DNA of 64,000 nt from Candidatus Accumulibacter sp. ACC003 (GCF_907163085.1 NZ_CAJQTX010000010.1:1-64000); one strand, 5' to 3'. Numbered from the stretch's first letter, positions 26,308 to 37,385 are shown. Translations and numbers: made by a program. The notes: a model not told the origin generated them from the sequence alone.

Positions 26308-29300
26308 ATGTCCAAGTTCTTCATCAACCGGCCGATCGTGGCCATGGTCATCTCGATCCTGATGACCATCGTCGGTCTGGTCGCCATGGCCGGCCTGCCG
26401 ACGGCCCAGTTCCCGAATATCGTTCCGCCGCAGATTACGGTCAGCAGCACCTACACTGGCGCCGATGCGCTGACCGTCGAACAGGCCGTGGCGACGCCGA
26501 TCGAGCAGCAGATGTCCGGCGTCGACAACATGGACTACATGTATTCGATCAACGCCAACAATGGCCAGTCCACTCTGTACGTCAACTTCGCACTCGGTAC
26601 CGACGCCAACACCGACCAGTTGCTCGCCCAGATGCGCCAGGGTCAGGCCGAATCACAGCTGCCTTCGGACGTGCGCAACTACGGTGTCACCGTCGCCAAG
26701 TCGACGTCGTCGCCGCTGGTCATGTTCGCGCTCTACTCGCCGAACGGCACCTACGACAATATCTTCCTCGCCAACTACGCGTACATCAACATCAATGACC
26801 AGATGACGCGGGTCAAGGGAATCGCCAGCGTCACCATCTTCGGCGCCGGCCAGTATGCGATGCGGCTGTGGGTCAAACCCGACCAACTGGCCAAGCTGAA
26901 CATCACGATTCCCGAAATCATGAACGCGGTCACGGCGCAGAACACCGTCAATCCGGCCGGAACAATCGGCGCCGAACCGGTACCGCAGGGGCAGGAGTTC
27001 ACTTACGCGGTGCGCGCCCAGGGCCGCCTGCAAAGCGCCGAAGAATTCGCCAACATCGTGCTGCGCGCCAACCCCGACGGCTCGATCGTTCGCGTCGGCG
27101 ACGTCGCCCGCATCGACCTCGGCGCCCAGACCTACAGCCAGCAGGGCCGGCTCAACGGCAAGCCCGCAGCCCTCGTTGCCCTCTACCAGATGCCTGGCGC
27201 CAACGCCCTCGATGCCGCCGATGGCGCCAAGAAGCTGATGGAGAAGATCAAGGAAAGTTTCCCGCCCGACCTCGACTACGTCATTGCCCTCGACACGACG
27301 CTGTCGGTCACCGAAGGGATCAAGGAAATCCAGCATACGCTGCTCGAAGCGCTGGTCCTGGTGATGATCGTCGTCTTCGTCTTCCTGCAGGGCTGGCGGG
27401 CGACGCTGATTCCCTTGCTGGCCGTGCCGGTGTCGCTGGTCGGCACCTTCATGCTTTTTCCGATGTTCGGTTTTTCGATCAACACCCTGTCGCTGTTCGG
27501 TCTGGTGCTGGCCATCGGCCTGGTGGTCGATGACGCAATCGTCGTCGTCGAAGCGGTCGAACATCATATCGAGCACGGCCTGTCGCCGAAGGACGCAACG
27601 CTGCGCGCGATGGAGGAGGTCACCGGACCGGTGATCGCCATTGCCGTCATCCTGGCCGCCGTTTTCGTGCCGACTGCGTTCATCCCCGGCATCACCGGCC
27701 AGCTCTACCAGCAGTTCGCGGTCACCATCGCCATCTCGGTGATCATCTCGGCGTTCAACGCGCTGACTCTGAGCCCGGCACTGTGCGCCATGCTGCTCAA
27801 GCCCAAGGTCAAGGGCAGCGGCCCGCTGCAGAAATTTTACGACGGCTTCAACCGGGTATTCGGCCGCGTCACCGGCGGCTACGTCGGCGTCTGCCGGATC
27901 GCCATTCGCCGCAGCGTGATCAGTGTCCTCTTTCTCGTTGCCGTTACGGTCGGCGCCGGTTTCTTTGGCAAGCTCGTCCCTGCCGCTTTCCTCCCGGATG
28001 AAGATCAGGGTTACGTCTTTGCCGCAGGTGCAGCTTCCCGATGCCTCGTCTTTGCAACGCACGTCGGAGATTGCCGCGCAGGCCGAAGATCTGATCATGA
28101 AGGTGCCCGGCGTCCAGTACACGACGACCGTCGTCGGCTACAGCATGCTGAGCCAGGTGACCAATACCTACAGCGCCTTCTTCTTCATCACGCTCAAGAA
28201 CTGGTCAGAACGCAAGCTGCCCGAGGAGCAGTACGCGGCGATCAAGGCCGAGCTGACGAAGAAGCTTGCCACCATCCCCGGCGCCATCGCCTTTGCGTTT
28301 CCGCCACCGGCCATCCAGGGCGTTCGGCACCTCGGGTGGCGCGACTTTCATTCTTGAGGACCGGGCTGGCAAGGACATTGCCTTCCTCTCCGAGAACACC
28401 AACAAGTTCGTCGAAGCGGCGAAAAAACGCCCCGAGCTCGCCGGCGTTTCGACCACCTTCCGGCCGACGGTTCCGCAGCTCTTCATCGACGTCGACCAGG
28501 ACAAGGTGCTCAAACAGGGCGTCCTCCTGAGCGACGTTTACAAGACGCTGCAGAGCTTCCTGGGCAGCGGCTTCATCAACTACTTCAACCGCTTCGGACG
28601 GCAGTGGCAGGTGTACGTCCAGGCCGAGGGCGACTACCGCACCAACATCGAGAACGTCGGGCGGTTCTACGTGCGCAACAACAAGGGCGAGGCTGTGCCG
28701 CTCTCGGCGCTGACGTCGATCCGCACGATCTCCGGCCCGGAATTCACGATGCGCTACAACCTCTACCGCAGCGCGCAGATCAACGCCTCCGCGGCGCCCG
28801 GCTACAGCTCGGAACAGGTGATGCGGGCGCTCGAAGCGGTTTTCGCCGAAACCATGCCCAGTGATATGGGCTACGACTACATGGGCATGTCGTTCCAGGA
28901 GCAGAAAGCGCAGCAGGGTGTATCGCCAACGGTCATTTTCGGTTTCTCGCTGCTCTGCGTCTTCCTGATCCTGGCGGCGCAGTACGAGAGCTGGTCCTTG
29001 CCGTTCTCGGTCCTGCTCGGCACGCCGATCGCCGTCGCCGGCGCCTTTGCGGCGCTGCTCTTGCGCGGACAGGAACTCAACGTCTATGCGCAGATCGGTC
29101 TGGTCATGCTGATCGGCCTGGCCGCCAAGAACGCGATCCTGATCGTCGAATTCGCCAAGATGGAATACGAGAAGGGCGAACTCTCTCTCGCCGAGGCAAC
29201 GCTGAAGGGCGCGCAACTGCGCTTTCGGCCGATCCTGATGACCTCGTTCGCCTTCATCCTCGGCTGCGTGCCGCTGGCCATCGCCAGCGGTGCCGGCGCC

Positions 29301-29513
29301 CTGTCGCGGCAGGTCATGGGCAGCGCGGTGATCGGCGGCATGCTGGCCGCCACCGGCATTGCGATCTTCATCATTCCGGTGACTTTCTATGTCGTCGAGC
29401 GAATGTCGCACAAGGGCGATACCGGAGCCTCGCACCATGACGGCGGCCCCGACGCCAGCCCGGTCGGTCTGGCCAAGGAAGCCGCTGCAAAGGGGGATGG
29501 CGATCATGCGTAA
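26308..29513 (+). CDS. RND multidrug efflux permease (HAE1 family), two frameshifts
   Basis: Read across two shifts, this encodes an AcrB/MexB-type proton-driven pump of about 1,068 residues. The first frame (26308 to about 28015) holds the start FFINRPIVAMVISILMT, the porter domain and the first membrane block with the proton-relay motif GLVLAIGLVVDDAIVVVE. The middle (about 28017-28320) reads in the next frame (VQLPDASSLQRTSEIAAQAE). The rest (about 28325-29513) reads in the third (GTSGGATFILEDRAGKDIAF and the second membrane block GLVMLIGLAAKNAILIVEF). Both shifts are one extra base. The second is an extra T in GGCGTTCGG, where the family needs Gly-Val-Gly. Everything else is intact, so sequence error is the simplest reading. 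It starts six bases after the adaptor gene. Confidence 0.92.
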
Positions 29514-30966
29514 ATCCTTGATTGCGGCGCTGCTGGCACTGCTTGCCAGTGGCTGCATGGTCGGCCCCGACTACCTTCGGCCGCAGGTCGAGACGCCGCC
29601 GGCCTGGCGTCTCAGCGACGAGGCCGCCAACGACCTCGCCAACACCGCCTGGTGGCAACAGTTCGACGACCCGGTGCTCGACGATCTGGTCAGCGCCGCG
29701 CTGCGTGAAAACCACGATCTGCTGATCGCCGCCGCGCGCATCGAGGAATTTGCCGGCAACTACGGCTTCGTTCGTGCCAGTCTCTTCCCGCAAGTGGATG
29801 CCGGCTACGAGGCCAAGCGGCAGCGGGACATCAGCGCGGTGGTGGTCGGCGCCGGCAGCGGCACTACCTACAACAGCTACAGCGCTGTCTTGAACGCCAG
29901 TTGGGAGATCGACATCTGGGGCCGCATTCGCCGCCAGACCGAGGCGGCGCGCGCGCAGCTCCTGGCCAGCGAAGAGGGCCGCCGGGGCGTGATCCTGTCC
30001 CTGGTCGGCAGCGTTGCCGGCGCCTACGTCAACCTCCGCGACCTCGATCGCCAGCTGCAAATTGCCCGGGCAACGGCAAGAATTCGCGGCGAGTCGTACG
30101 GCATCTTCAAGGATCGCTACACGGGCGGCGTCATCTCGCTGCTCGAGCTGAGCCAGAACAAGTCGCAGTACGACGAAGCGCTGGCCAGCATCCCGCCGAT
30201 CGAAAAAGCAATTGCCCAGCAGGAGAACGGCCTGAGCGTGCTGCTCGGCCGCAACCCCGGCCCGATTCCGCGTGGCAAGGACATCGATCAACTGCGCTTG
30301 CCGGCGATCCCCGCCGGCCTGCCATCCGAACTGCTCGAGAGACGCCCCGACATCCGCCGCTCCGAGCAGAACCTGATCGCCGCCAATGCGTTGATCGGCG
30401 CCGCCAAGGCAGCTTATTTCCCGACCATCTCGCTGACCGGTCTCTTCGGCTACGCCAGCACCAGTCTGAGCAATCTTTTCCAGGGCCAAAACAAGGTGTG
30501 GAGCTACGGCGTGCCGATCAGCATGCCGATCTTCACCGCTGGCGCCATCGCCGGCCAGGTTCAGTCCGCCGAGGCCGTCCAACAGCAAGCGCTGTTTGCC
30601 TACCAGAAGGCCATCCAGCAAGGCTTCCGCGAGGTCAACGATGCGCTCGTCGATCAGGACCGGACGCGCGCGCAGCTGCGCGCGCAGCAGCAGCAGGTGG
30701 AAGCGCTCGAGCAGTACTCGGCGACTGCCAGGCTGCGCTACGACAACGGCTACAGCAGCTACATCGAAGTCATCGACGCCGAGCGCAGCCTGTTCAACGC
30801 GCAGTTGCAATACACGCAGACGCAGCAGGTGCAGTTCCAGGCGATGATCAACCTCTACCTGGCGATGGGCGGCGGCTGGGTGAGCGAGGCCGACAAGCTG
30901 ACCGGAGCGACCGGGGAAGTGCCACCAGATTCTGCTTCAGAAACCACTGCACCAAGCAGGCATTAG
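29506..30966 (+). CDS. Outer-membrane efflux channel (OprM/NodT-type lipoprotein)
   Basis: The ATG at 29506 overlaps the end of the pump gene by eight bases and has AAGGGGG about nine bases upstream. A closer ATG at 29497 would leave no spacing. The 486-residue product has a lipoprotein signal (LLALLASGC), then MVGPDYLRPQVETPPAW, the typical OprM/NodT opening. Two outer-membrane-factor repeats follow (for example LNASWEIDIWGRIRRQTEAA and ISMPIFTAGAIAGQVQSAEA). It completes the tripartite pump. Confidence 0.94.
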   Translation: MRKSLIAALLALLASGCMVGPDYLRPQVETPPAWRLSDEAANDLANTAWWQQFDDPVLDDLVSAALRENHDLLIAAARIEEFAGNYGFVRASLFPQVDAGYEAKRQRDISAVVVGAGSGTTYNSYSAVLNASWEIDIWGRIRRQTEAARAQLLASEEGRRGVILSLVGSVAGAYVNLRDLDRQLQIARATARIRGESYGIFKDRYTGGVISLLELSQNKSQYDEALASIPPIEKAIAQQENGLSVLLGRNPGPIPRGKDIDQLRLPAIPAGLPSELLERRPDIRRSEQNLIAANALIGAAKAAYFPTISLTGLFGYASTSLSNLFQGQNKVWSYGVPISMPIFTAGAIAGQVQSAEAVQQQALFAYQKAIQQGFREVNDALVDQDRTRAQLRAQQQQVEALEQYSATARLRYDNGYSSYIEVIDAERSLFNAQLQYTQTQQVQFQAMINLYLAMGGGWVSEADKLTGATGEVPPDSASETTAPSRH

Positions 30967-31079
30967 GTAAATCGGGCGTTTTACCAACCGCGATTCTCCG
31001 CTCACTTGCCAGGTGAGTTCGATCACCAGGCATGTTCTCTGAGCGTCCAACGAAACATTGCCAGCAAGAGGATAAAAAC

Positions 31080-31961
31080 ATGAGTAAGAAGAAAAAATCT
31101 GCCAAGAAGGGCAAGTCGAACGCTCTGGCGCAAGCGGCTGGCTTGCTGAGCGGCCCGACGCTTGAGGCCGCGGCCGTCGCGACGAAGAAGATGTCCAACA
31201 AGGCCTACCTGAAGGAACTCGGAAAACTCGAGGCCGAACTCGTTCACCTGCAGGAATGGGTGGTCAGCAAGGGTCTCAAGGTGATCATCGTCTTTGAAGG
31301 CCGTGACGGCGCCGGCAAGGGCGGCACGATCAAGGCGATTACCGGCCGCGTCAGCCCGCGCGTCTTCAGGACCGTCGCCCTGCCCGCGCCAACCGACCGC
31401 GAGAAGACCCAAATGTACCTGCAACGCTACCTGCCGCACTTTCCGGCAGCCGGCGAAGTCGTGATCTTCGACCGCAGCTGGTACAACCGCGCCGGCGTCG
31501 AACGCGTCATGGGCTTCGCCAGCGACGAGCAGGTGCAGGATTTCCTCAAGGGTGCGCCGCTGTTCGAAAAACTCATGGTCAGCAAGAACGACATCATCCT
31601 GCTCAAGTACTGGCTGGAGGTCGACATCGACGAGCAGACACGCCGGCTCGAAGCGCGCATCACCGATCCCCGCAAGCACTGGAAGCTGTCGCCGATGGAC
31701 CTCAAATCGTACAGCCGCTGGTACGACTACTCGCGGGCCCGCGACGACATGTTTGAAGCCACCGATTCCGAATGGGCGCCCTGGCACGCCGCGCGATCCG
31801 ACGACAAGAAGCGCGTGCGGCTGAACATCATCAAGCACATCCTGACGAGCATTCCCTACGAAGTACCGAAACGAGCGAAAGTCACCCTTCCCAAACGGCA
31901 GAGCGCCGGCAAGTACCAGGAAAGCGACCGTCCCGTGCAGTACATCCCGGAAGTTTTCTGA
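31080..31961 (+). CDS. ppk2: Polyphosphate kinase 2
   Basis: The ATG at 31080 follows AAGAGGA and gives about 293 residues with a lysine-rich start (MSKKKKSAKKGKS). The PPK2 core shows Walker A GRDGAGKGG, the lid and base region GRVSPRVFRTVALPAPT, Walker B VIFDRSWYNRAG and the later motif ITDPRKHWKLSPMDL. PPK2 uses polyphosphate to phosphorylate nucleoside diphosphates, or the reverse. Length and motifs fit single-domain class I enzymes. It lies downstream of the efflux operon but after a 113-base gap, so it is probably expressed separately. I see no Pho box upstream. Confidence 0.95.
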   Translation: MSKKKKSAKKGKSNALAQAAGLLSGPTLEAAAVATKKMSNKAYLKELGKLEAELVHLQEWVVSKGLKVIIVFEGRDGAGKGGTIKAITGRVSPRVFRTVALPAPTDREKTQMYLQRYLPHFPAAGEVVIFDRSWYNRAGVERVMGFASDEQVQDFLKGAPLFEKLMVSKNDIILLKYWLEVDIDEQTRRLEARITDPRKHWKLSPMDLKSYSRWYDYSRARDDMFEATDSEWAPWHAARSDDKKRVRLNIIKHILTSIPYEVPKRAKVTLPKRQSAGKYQESDRPVQYIPEVF

Positions 31962-32011
31962 AGCGCGGCGGCCCGGCCGATTGCCCACCGGGAATCGGCC
32001 CTTGCCGCGCT
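31962..32011. terminator. Long hairpin between convergent ppk2 and the 342-residue gene
   Basis: AGCGCGGC and GCCGCGCT form the outer stem, and an inner CCGATT/AATCGG stem lies within it. It begins immediately after the ppk2 stop. There is no T-run, but its position between convergent genes suggests a bidirectional terminator. Confidence 0.5.
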
Positions 32012-32042
32012 CGTAGGCTAGTCTGTCGGCGTGTTCGTCCGC

Positions 32043-33071
32043 TCAGAGATAGCGACCGGCATCGGCAAAATTGACTTTTTTTGGCGGCGGCAAGTCGCTG
32101 CGCGCGACCCGCGCCAGCACGAAAGCTCGGCGCATCGGCGGCGAACCACTGAGCTCCGCGAGCGAGAAATCGACGTCGGCCGCGGCGTCGCTACTGGCCT
32201 CATCAAGCACCACGTTCAGCGGGCTCAGCCGCAAGTGCCGCTGCTCAACGTGCAGGTAGCGCTGCGGGTTGTCAAGAACGCTCTCCAGGCATTCGAGTTC
32301 GGCTTCCAGTACCGACTCACCGCTGCCGATCGCTGCCAGCTGCCGCTCGTTTTCCAGGAGCTCGGCCTCCAGCTTGGCCTGCTCGCTTTGCGCCGCCGGT
32401 GCCTCGCCGAACATCGATCCCAGGCCCGGTCCGTGTTGCTTGAGCAAGCGCAGGCGAGCGCGGGTCAGCGAACGGCTGGCCTGCAGTTCCTGCCTTTCGA
32501 CACGCTCTTCGCCGATCTCCGACAGGGCATGAGCCAGTAGGTATTCGGAAACGCCGACGCCGACGACGCGGCGTAAGCGGGATTCATCTGCACCGCAGAA
32601 GCGCGCCCTGTGATCCGAGAAACCGACGGTGGTCTGCGCCACGTCGCGCTGCACCATGCCGCCGTGCAGCGCCATACCAAAGACGCGCTGTTCCTTCAGA
32701 TCCATTCCCAGGACCAGACACGCTTCGTCGAGCTCCGGGAACTTGTCGAACAGCGTGCGCAGATTGTCCGAGCGGCCGAGCATCGCTGGAATATCGGACG
32801 GCGCAACAAAAAACGCCCGTAAAGCCGGATCGGAAGCCCAGGCACTCGACGACAGAGGTCGCGCGGCGGGCAGCGCCAGAACCAGCGTGCGCAGGAATTC
32901 AATCGTCGTCGCGACGGCCGGCGTCAGCCGCTTGTGGCAGTTCGGCAGCAGCCTGAGCCGGGGGTTGGTCAGCGTGATCGCTTTGTCAACCGCCGCGCGA
33001 AGCATTTCGTCAGATACCCGCTCCGGATCGAATTGAGCCGGCCGATTCTTGAACCAGTCGAGAATACCCAT
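32043..33071 (-). CDS. Uncharacterized 342-residue protein
   Basis: I do not recognise this protein. It has no signal peptide or membrane helix, so it is probably cytosolic. It starts MGILDWFKNRPAQFDPERVS. A region near residues 225-270 is rich in Glu, Gln, Leu and Ala (AKLEAELLENERQLAAIGSG) and likely forms a coiled coil. Cysteines are sparse. The frame is long, open and lies in GC-rich DNA with good codon periodicity. It converges on ppk2 and diverges from the SulP gene, with which it shares a 220-base intergenic region. No function is proposed. Confidence 0.75.
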   Translation of the reverse strand: MGILDWFKNRPAQFDPERVSDEMLRAAVDKAITLTNPRLRLLPNCHKRLTPAVATTIEFLRTLVLALPAARPLSSSAWASDPALRAFFVAPSDIPAMLGRSDNLRTLFDKFPELDEACLVLGMDLKEQRVFGMALHGGMVQRDVAQTTVGFSDHRARFCGADESRLRRVVGVGVSEYLLAHALSEIGEERVERQELQASRSLTRARLRLLKQHGPGLGSMFGEAPAAQSEQAKLEAELLENERQLAAIGSGESVLEAELECLESVLDNPQRYLHVEQRHLRLSPLNVVLDEASSDAAADVDFSLAELSGSPPMRRAFVLARVARSDLPPPKKVNFADAGRYL

Positions 33072-33253
33072 GGACTGTTCCTCCCGTCAAAATCGCCAAA
33101 CGAATCAAAGTGCGGCCAGGCACCGGGCCGCTGGTGTTCAAGGCCTCGATGAGCACGGCCTGCCGTCATTGTAGCCACAGAAACTCATTGAGGATAATCA
33201 TGTCTGGCGCGAGCAACATCTGAATTTTCATCGAATTCAACCGCAGATCGCGG

Positions 33254-33259
33254 TATATT
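33254..33259 (+). promoter_or_regulatory. Possible -10 element of the SulP gene
   Basis: TATATT lies 34 bases before the ATG at 33294, in the one AT-richer patch of the intergenic region. I do not see a strong -35 at the right distance. Confidence 0.3.
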
Positions 33260-33293
33260 GCCGGCCAGCCCCCCTTTTACCGGAGCTTAGCAC

Positions 33294-35075
33294 ATGAATA
33301 CTTCTGCCTTTTCGAAGTACCTGCAGACCGGTTTGCCTTGTTGACGACGCTGCGCGAGTACCGCCTGGCGTGGCTCGGCAAGGACTCGATCGCCGGGCTG
33401 TCAGCGTGCATCGTCTCGATTCCGTCGGTGATTGCCTACGCCGAGCTGGTCCATCTGCCAGCGATTACCGGCTTGTACGCAGGCGCTGGCGGCGGCCATC
33501 GGTTACGCCCTGTTTTCCAGTTCGCGGCACGTCATCGCCGGGCCCGATGCGGCGATCGGACTGCTCGCCGGTTCGGCGATCCTGCCGCTGGCGGCGGGTG
33601 ATCCGTCGCGGATCGTCGTCCTGGCCGCGGTGCTCAGCCTCCTCTCGGGCGTCGTGCTGCTGCTCGCCGCGCGCCTGAAGCTCGGCATCATCGCCGATCT
33701 CCTGTCGCGGCCGGTGCTGATCGGCTACCTGAATGGCGCGTCGCTGGTGCTGATCGCCACGCAGTTGGGCAAGATGTTCGGCATCAAGACCCAGGGCGAG
33801 GAATTCTTCCAGATCGTCTATACGGTGTTCGAGAAGTTGCCCGAGACGCATCTGGCGACTTTCTTTTTCGGCGTTCTGCTGGTCGCTCTGCTGGTCGGAT
33901 TGGCACGCTGGCTGCCACGCGTGCCGGGAGCGCTGGCGGTCTGCTCGGTGGCCGTCGCCGCCACTTTTGTTTTTGATCTGGGCAGCTACGGCATCGCGCT
34001 GGTCGGTAAGGTGCCCTCGGGAATCCCGCACCTGACGATTCCGTCGTTCGGCTGGGGCGATATCGCGGCGCTGGCGCCGGCCGCGGTGGCGATCGCCTTC
34101 CTGGCCTTCTCCGACGGTATTCTGCTGGCGCAGACCTTCGCCGAGAAAAACGGCTACGAAGTACGGCCCAACCGCGAACTGGTCGCCCTCGGCTCGGCGA
34201 ACATCCTGGCCGGTCTGTGGCAGGGCTTTCCCGTTTCGGCCAGCCAGTCACGGACGTCGATCGTCGATTCGGCCGGCGGCATGACGCAGGTTGCACAGCT
34301 GATCCTGGCCTTTGGTCTGCTGTTGTTCCTGTTCTTCCTGACCGGTCTGATCGCGCTGCTGCCGAAGGTGGCGCTGGGAGCGATCCTGATCGTCACCGCC
34401 ATCGGCATGCTGGAAGTGGCGTCGCTCAAGGGTTTGTACAAGATCGATCGCGTCGAATGCGGCATTGCTTTCGGCGTCACCGCGGCGATCCTGCTGGCCG
34501 GCGTCGTGCCGGGGATCATCCTGGGCCTGCTGCTGTCACTAACCACGGTGCTGGTCGAGGTCTCGCGCCCGGGCGACGCGGTGCTTCGCCGCTTGCGCAG
34601 CGACGGCAAGTTTCACGACTGTCTCGACGACGATGAAGCCGAGAGCGTTCCCGGCTTGCTGGTCTACCGGCTCTACGCGCCGCTGATCTTCGCCAATGCC
34701 AGGCACGTGGTGAATCGTATCCGGTCGCTGGTAGAACAGGCCGAGCCGCCGGTTAAATGGCTGGTCATCGACGCGCAGGCGATTCACGACATGGACATCA
34801 CATCCGCACAGCGCTTTGTCGAACTGCATCGGGAACTGATCGCCAGGGGCGTTGACGTCAAGATCGCCGATGCGCCAAGGCCGTTCCGGGAGGAACTCGC
34901 CAAGGTCGGGCTTTCAGAGGAAATCGGCGGCACGGACTTCTACGTTTCGGTGAAGAGAGCCGCCGAAGCCTACGATCGATATTACGCGGCACCGGCGAAA
35001 GCGGCCGAACCGCCCGACGCCATCGGTTTCGTAAAGCTCGGACAGTCAAGCAAGCCAACACGCTCGTTCAGCTGA
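33294..35075 (+). CDS. SulP-family anion transporter with STAS domain, two compensating frameshifts
   Basis: The ATG at 33294 opens MNTSAFSKYLQTGLP and then meets a stop because one base is missing near 33338. Reading resumes as LLTTLREYRLAWLGKDSIAG, and an extra G near 33487 restores the first frame (expected GLYAALAAAIGYALF). From 33490 the frame runs cleanly to 35075. The protein has about 12 membrane helices with SulP motifs (SSSRHVIAGPDAAIGLL and PVSASQSRTSIVDSAGG). A C-terminal cytosolic STAS domain follows from about 34640 (LVIDAQAIHDMDITSAQ). SulP proteins move sulfate, bicarbonate or other anions with H+ or Na+; the substrate cannot be told here. The shifts cancel, so they look like sequence errors. 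Confidence 0.9.
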
Positions 35076-35147
35076 CCGCAAGCCGCCGCTGTGCCAGCGG
35101 CAAGTCATCTGGCAAGTTGCTGGCCGCCTCGAGTCCTTCAGAAGCTT

Positions 35148-35165
35148 GGCACAAGAGCTTGTGCC
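35148..35165. repeat. 18-base dyad in the gap before the lipoprotein gene
   Basis: GGCACAAG and CTTGTGCC are exact inverted arms two bases apart, in the 285-base gap (35076-35360) with no other supported feature. It could be an operator or part of a terminator for the SulP gene; it lacks a T-run. Confidence 0.4.
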
Positions 35166-35409
35166 GCAACAATGGTTCATGCCTATCCACTAGGACGTTG
35201 GCAACTATTGGCAGGTGCTGAGGGCACCAGAAAAAACTCATGGCTGGCCAAAGAGCAAAGTGCTAGTCTTCGGCCACTAGGCGCGGGGGCCACCTGCACA
35301 GGTCGTAGCGAACCTGCCGCTTGCGTTTTGCCGCTTCTTTTTCCGACGGGAGGCACGACCATGCGTTTTCCACCTGAATCATGCAAATATCCATTGCGCA
35401 AAAAGCATT

Positions 35410-35973
35410 GTGCTGCTCGGCGTGCTATTGGTCACCGCCTGCGGCCAGCCGGCAACTCCACCGGCAACTCCACCGGCGACGAAAGCGGCCACTGTGAGCA
35501 GCGATGGCACGGTGGCGGCGGACGGCAGCTTCACCGGCGACTGGACGACGATCGGCACGCGCCAGGTCCTAGACCTCGGACCCGGCCAGCAAGCCGTCAT
35601 TTTCCAACTCAGCGGTTCGCTGTTGCTGAACGGCAAACAGCGAATCAATCGCGGTTTCCAAGCCCAGGTCATCGGCTTTTCCGACACCACCACCGGCCTG
35701 CAGGGGCGCAGCGTGTGGACCGACGAGCACGGCGACAAGGTCTTCAGCGAATTAAGCGGCGAAGGGCTTGGACCAGGCCTGCTGATCGAAGGCAAGCTTA
35801 CCGGTGGCAGTGGTCGCTACGCCGGCATTAGCGGTGAATACAGCTTCAAATGGAAGCGCATCGGCGCTATCGAAGGCAGCGAACTGACCGGCCGGGTCGT
35901 CGATCTGAGCGGTTGGGCCCGCCTGGGCTCGCCCAGCGCGCTTGCTCCCACCACTGCAGGAGGTCAACAATGA
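35410..35973 (+). CDS. Small lipoprotein, beta-barrel-like, probable frameshift at its start
   Basis: From the GTG at 35410 the frame gives 187 residues: a lipoprotein signal (LLGVLLVTAC), a Pro/Thr/Ala linker and a compact domain rich in Gly, Thr and hydrophobic strands. The end, GKLTGGSGRYAGISGEYSFK, has the G-G-x-G-R-[FY]-x-G pattern of small secreted barrels. A GGGAGG ribosome site precedes an ATG at 35361 in another frame. Dropping one A from the five-A run near 35400 would join them as MRFPPESCKYPLRK, then SIVLLGVLLVTAC, a better signal. So the true start is probably 35361. Its stop overlaps the next gene's ATG. Function unknown. Confidence 0.7.
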   Translation: MLLGVLLVTACGQPATPPATPPATKAATVSSDGTVAADGSFTGDWTTIGTRQVLDLGPGQQAVIFQLSGSLLLNGKQRINRGFQAQVIGFSDTTTGLQGRSVWTDEHGDKVFSELSGEGLGPGLLIEGKLTGGSGRYAGISGEYSFKWKRIGAIEGSELTGRVVDLSGWARLGSPSALAPTTAGGQQ

Positions 35974-37385
35974 GTACAGCCGCTTTCGGAACGGGCAGGA
36001 TCGTGAAGTTGGTGCTCCTCCTGATCGTCTTTTTCGGCCTCTGGTTCGCGCCGGTTCCCGAAGGCCTGACCGTTGAGGCCTGGCATCTCTTCGCCGTCTT
36101 CGCGTCGGCGATCACCTCGGTGGTGCTCAACGTCTTCCCGCTATTCACCTCGGCGTTGCTGGCTTGTGCAATTGTCGTGCTGACCAACACGCTGACCCCG
36201 GCGAAGGCCTACGGCGCCTTTGCCAACGCCATCGTACTGCTGGTGGTGACCGCCTTCCTGGTCTCGCAAGCGGTGGTCAAGAGCGGCCTCGGCAAGCGCA
36301 TCAGCCTGCGGGTAATCACCGTATTCGGCAAATCGACGCTCGGCCTGGCGTACAGCATCTTCATCACCGACACCCTGATCGCCCCCGGCTTCCCGAGCAA
36401 CACCGCGCGTGGTGGCGTACTCTTCCCGGTCATCCTGGCGCTGGCGCAGAACAGCGGCTCGACGCCCGACGACGACGCCAAGCGACGTCTTGGCGGCTAC
36501 CTGATGTTCTGCGGCATGTCCAGTCTGGCGATCACCTCGGCATTGTGGTTCACCGCCACCTCGGGCAACCCGGTCGGCGCGTCGCTGGCCGCCGAACAAG
36601 GGCTGGCGATCAATTTCGGCTCCTGGCTGCTGGCCTCCAGCGTGCCATGCCTGGTGGTGATCGCCATCCTGCCGCTGCTGCTCTACAAGATTTTCCCGCC
36701 CGGAATCACCAGTACCCCCGATGCTCCCGAGAACGCCCGCAAGGAATTGCGTGCGATGGGCCCGATGTCGCGCCACGAATGGATTACGGCGATCACCTTC
36801 GCGGTCATGGTCACCGGCTGGATACTCGCCGCTCCGTACAAGCTGAACCTGACAGCAATTGCCCTCGCCGGTCTCGCCACGCTGATGATCACCGGCGTTC
36901 TCACGATGGATGACATGAGCAAACAGGGCGGAACTCTGGTGACCTTCATCTGGCTGGCCGTGCTGTTCGGCATGAGCGGCCAACTCAACGAAATGGGCTT
37001 CATGGGCTACGTCGGCGAACGACTGGCGGTGGGCCTCGAGGGTCTCGCCTGGCCGGTCGCCTACGTCGCCTTGCTGGTCATCTACGTCTTACTCCACTTC
37101 GGTTTCGTCAGTCAGAACGCACAGGTTCTGGCGCTGCTCGGGGTGTTTCTCGACGTCGGCGTAAAGTCGGGCGTTCCCGTCCACTTGATGGCCTTTGCGC
37201 TGTTGTTTGCCAGCAGCTACTTTTCGGTCATCACGCCACAGGGCGGCAGCCAGAACATCATCTTCGTCGCCAGCGGCTATCTGAAACAAAGCGAACTGTA
37301 CCGCCTGGGACTGACGACGACTCTTTTCTGCACGGTCGTGTTTTTGGTTATCGGCACGCCCTGGATACTCTGGGTCGCTGGCTAG
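35970..37385 (+). CDS. DASS-family anion (dicarboxylate/sulfate) symporter
   Basis: The ATG at 35970 overlaps the lipoprotein stop (ATGA) and follows GCAGGAGG. That start gives a 471-residue protein with about 12 helices. DASS features include LIAPGFPSNTARGGVLFPVI (the first substrate-binding SNT motif region) and the later ITPQGGSQNIIFVASGY. Members use Na+ to import C4-dicarboxylates, citrate or sulfate. The substrate is not set by sequence alone. A GltI-like binding protein and GABA-degradation genes nearby fit a succinate or similar substrate, which is inference. Confidence 0.88.
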   Translation: MSTAAFGTGRIVKLVLLLIVFFGLWFAPVPEGLTVEAWHLFAVFASAITSVVLNVFPLFTSALLACAIVVLTNTLTPAKAYGAFANAIVLLVVTAFLVSQAVVKSGLGKRISLRVITVFGKSTLGLAYSIFITDTLIAPGFPSNTARGGVLFPVILALAQNSGSTPDDDAKRRLGGYLMFCGMSSLAITSALWFTATSGNPVGASLAAEQGLAINFGSWLLASSVPCLVVIAILPLLLYKIFPPGITSTPDAPENARKELRAMGPMSRHEWITAITFAVMVTGWILAAPYKLNLTAIALAGLATLMITGVLTMDDMSKQGGTLVTFIWLAVLFGMSGQLNEMGFMGYVGERLAVGLEGLAWPVAYVALLVIYVLLHFGFVSQNAQVLALLGVFLDVGVKSGVPVHLMAFALLFASSYFSVITPQGGSQNIIFVASGYLKQSELYRLGLTTTLFCTVVFLVIGTPWILWVAG

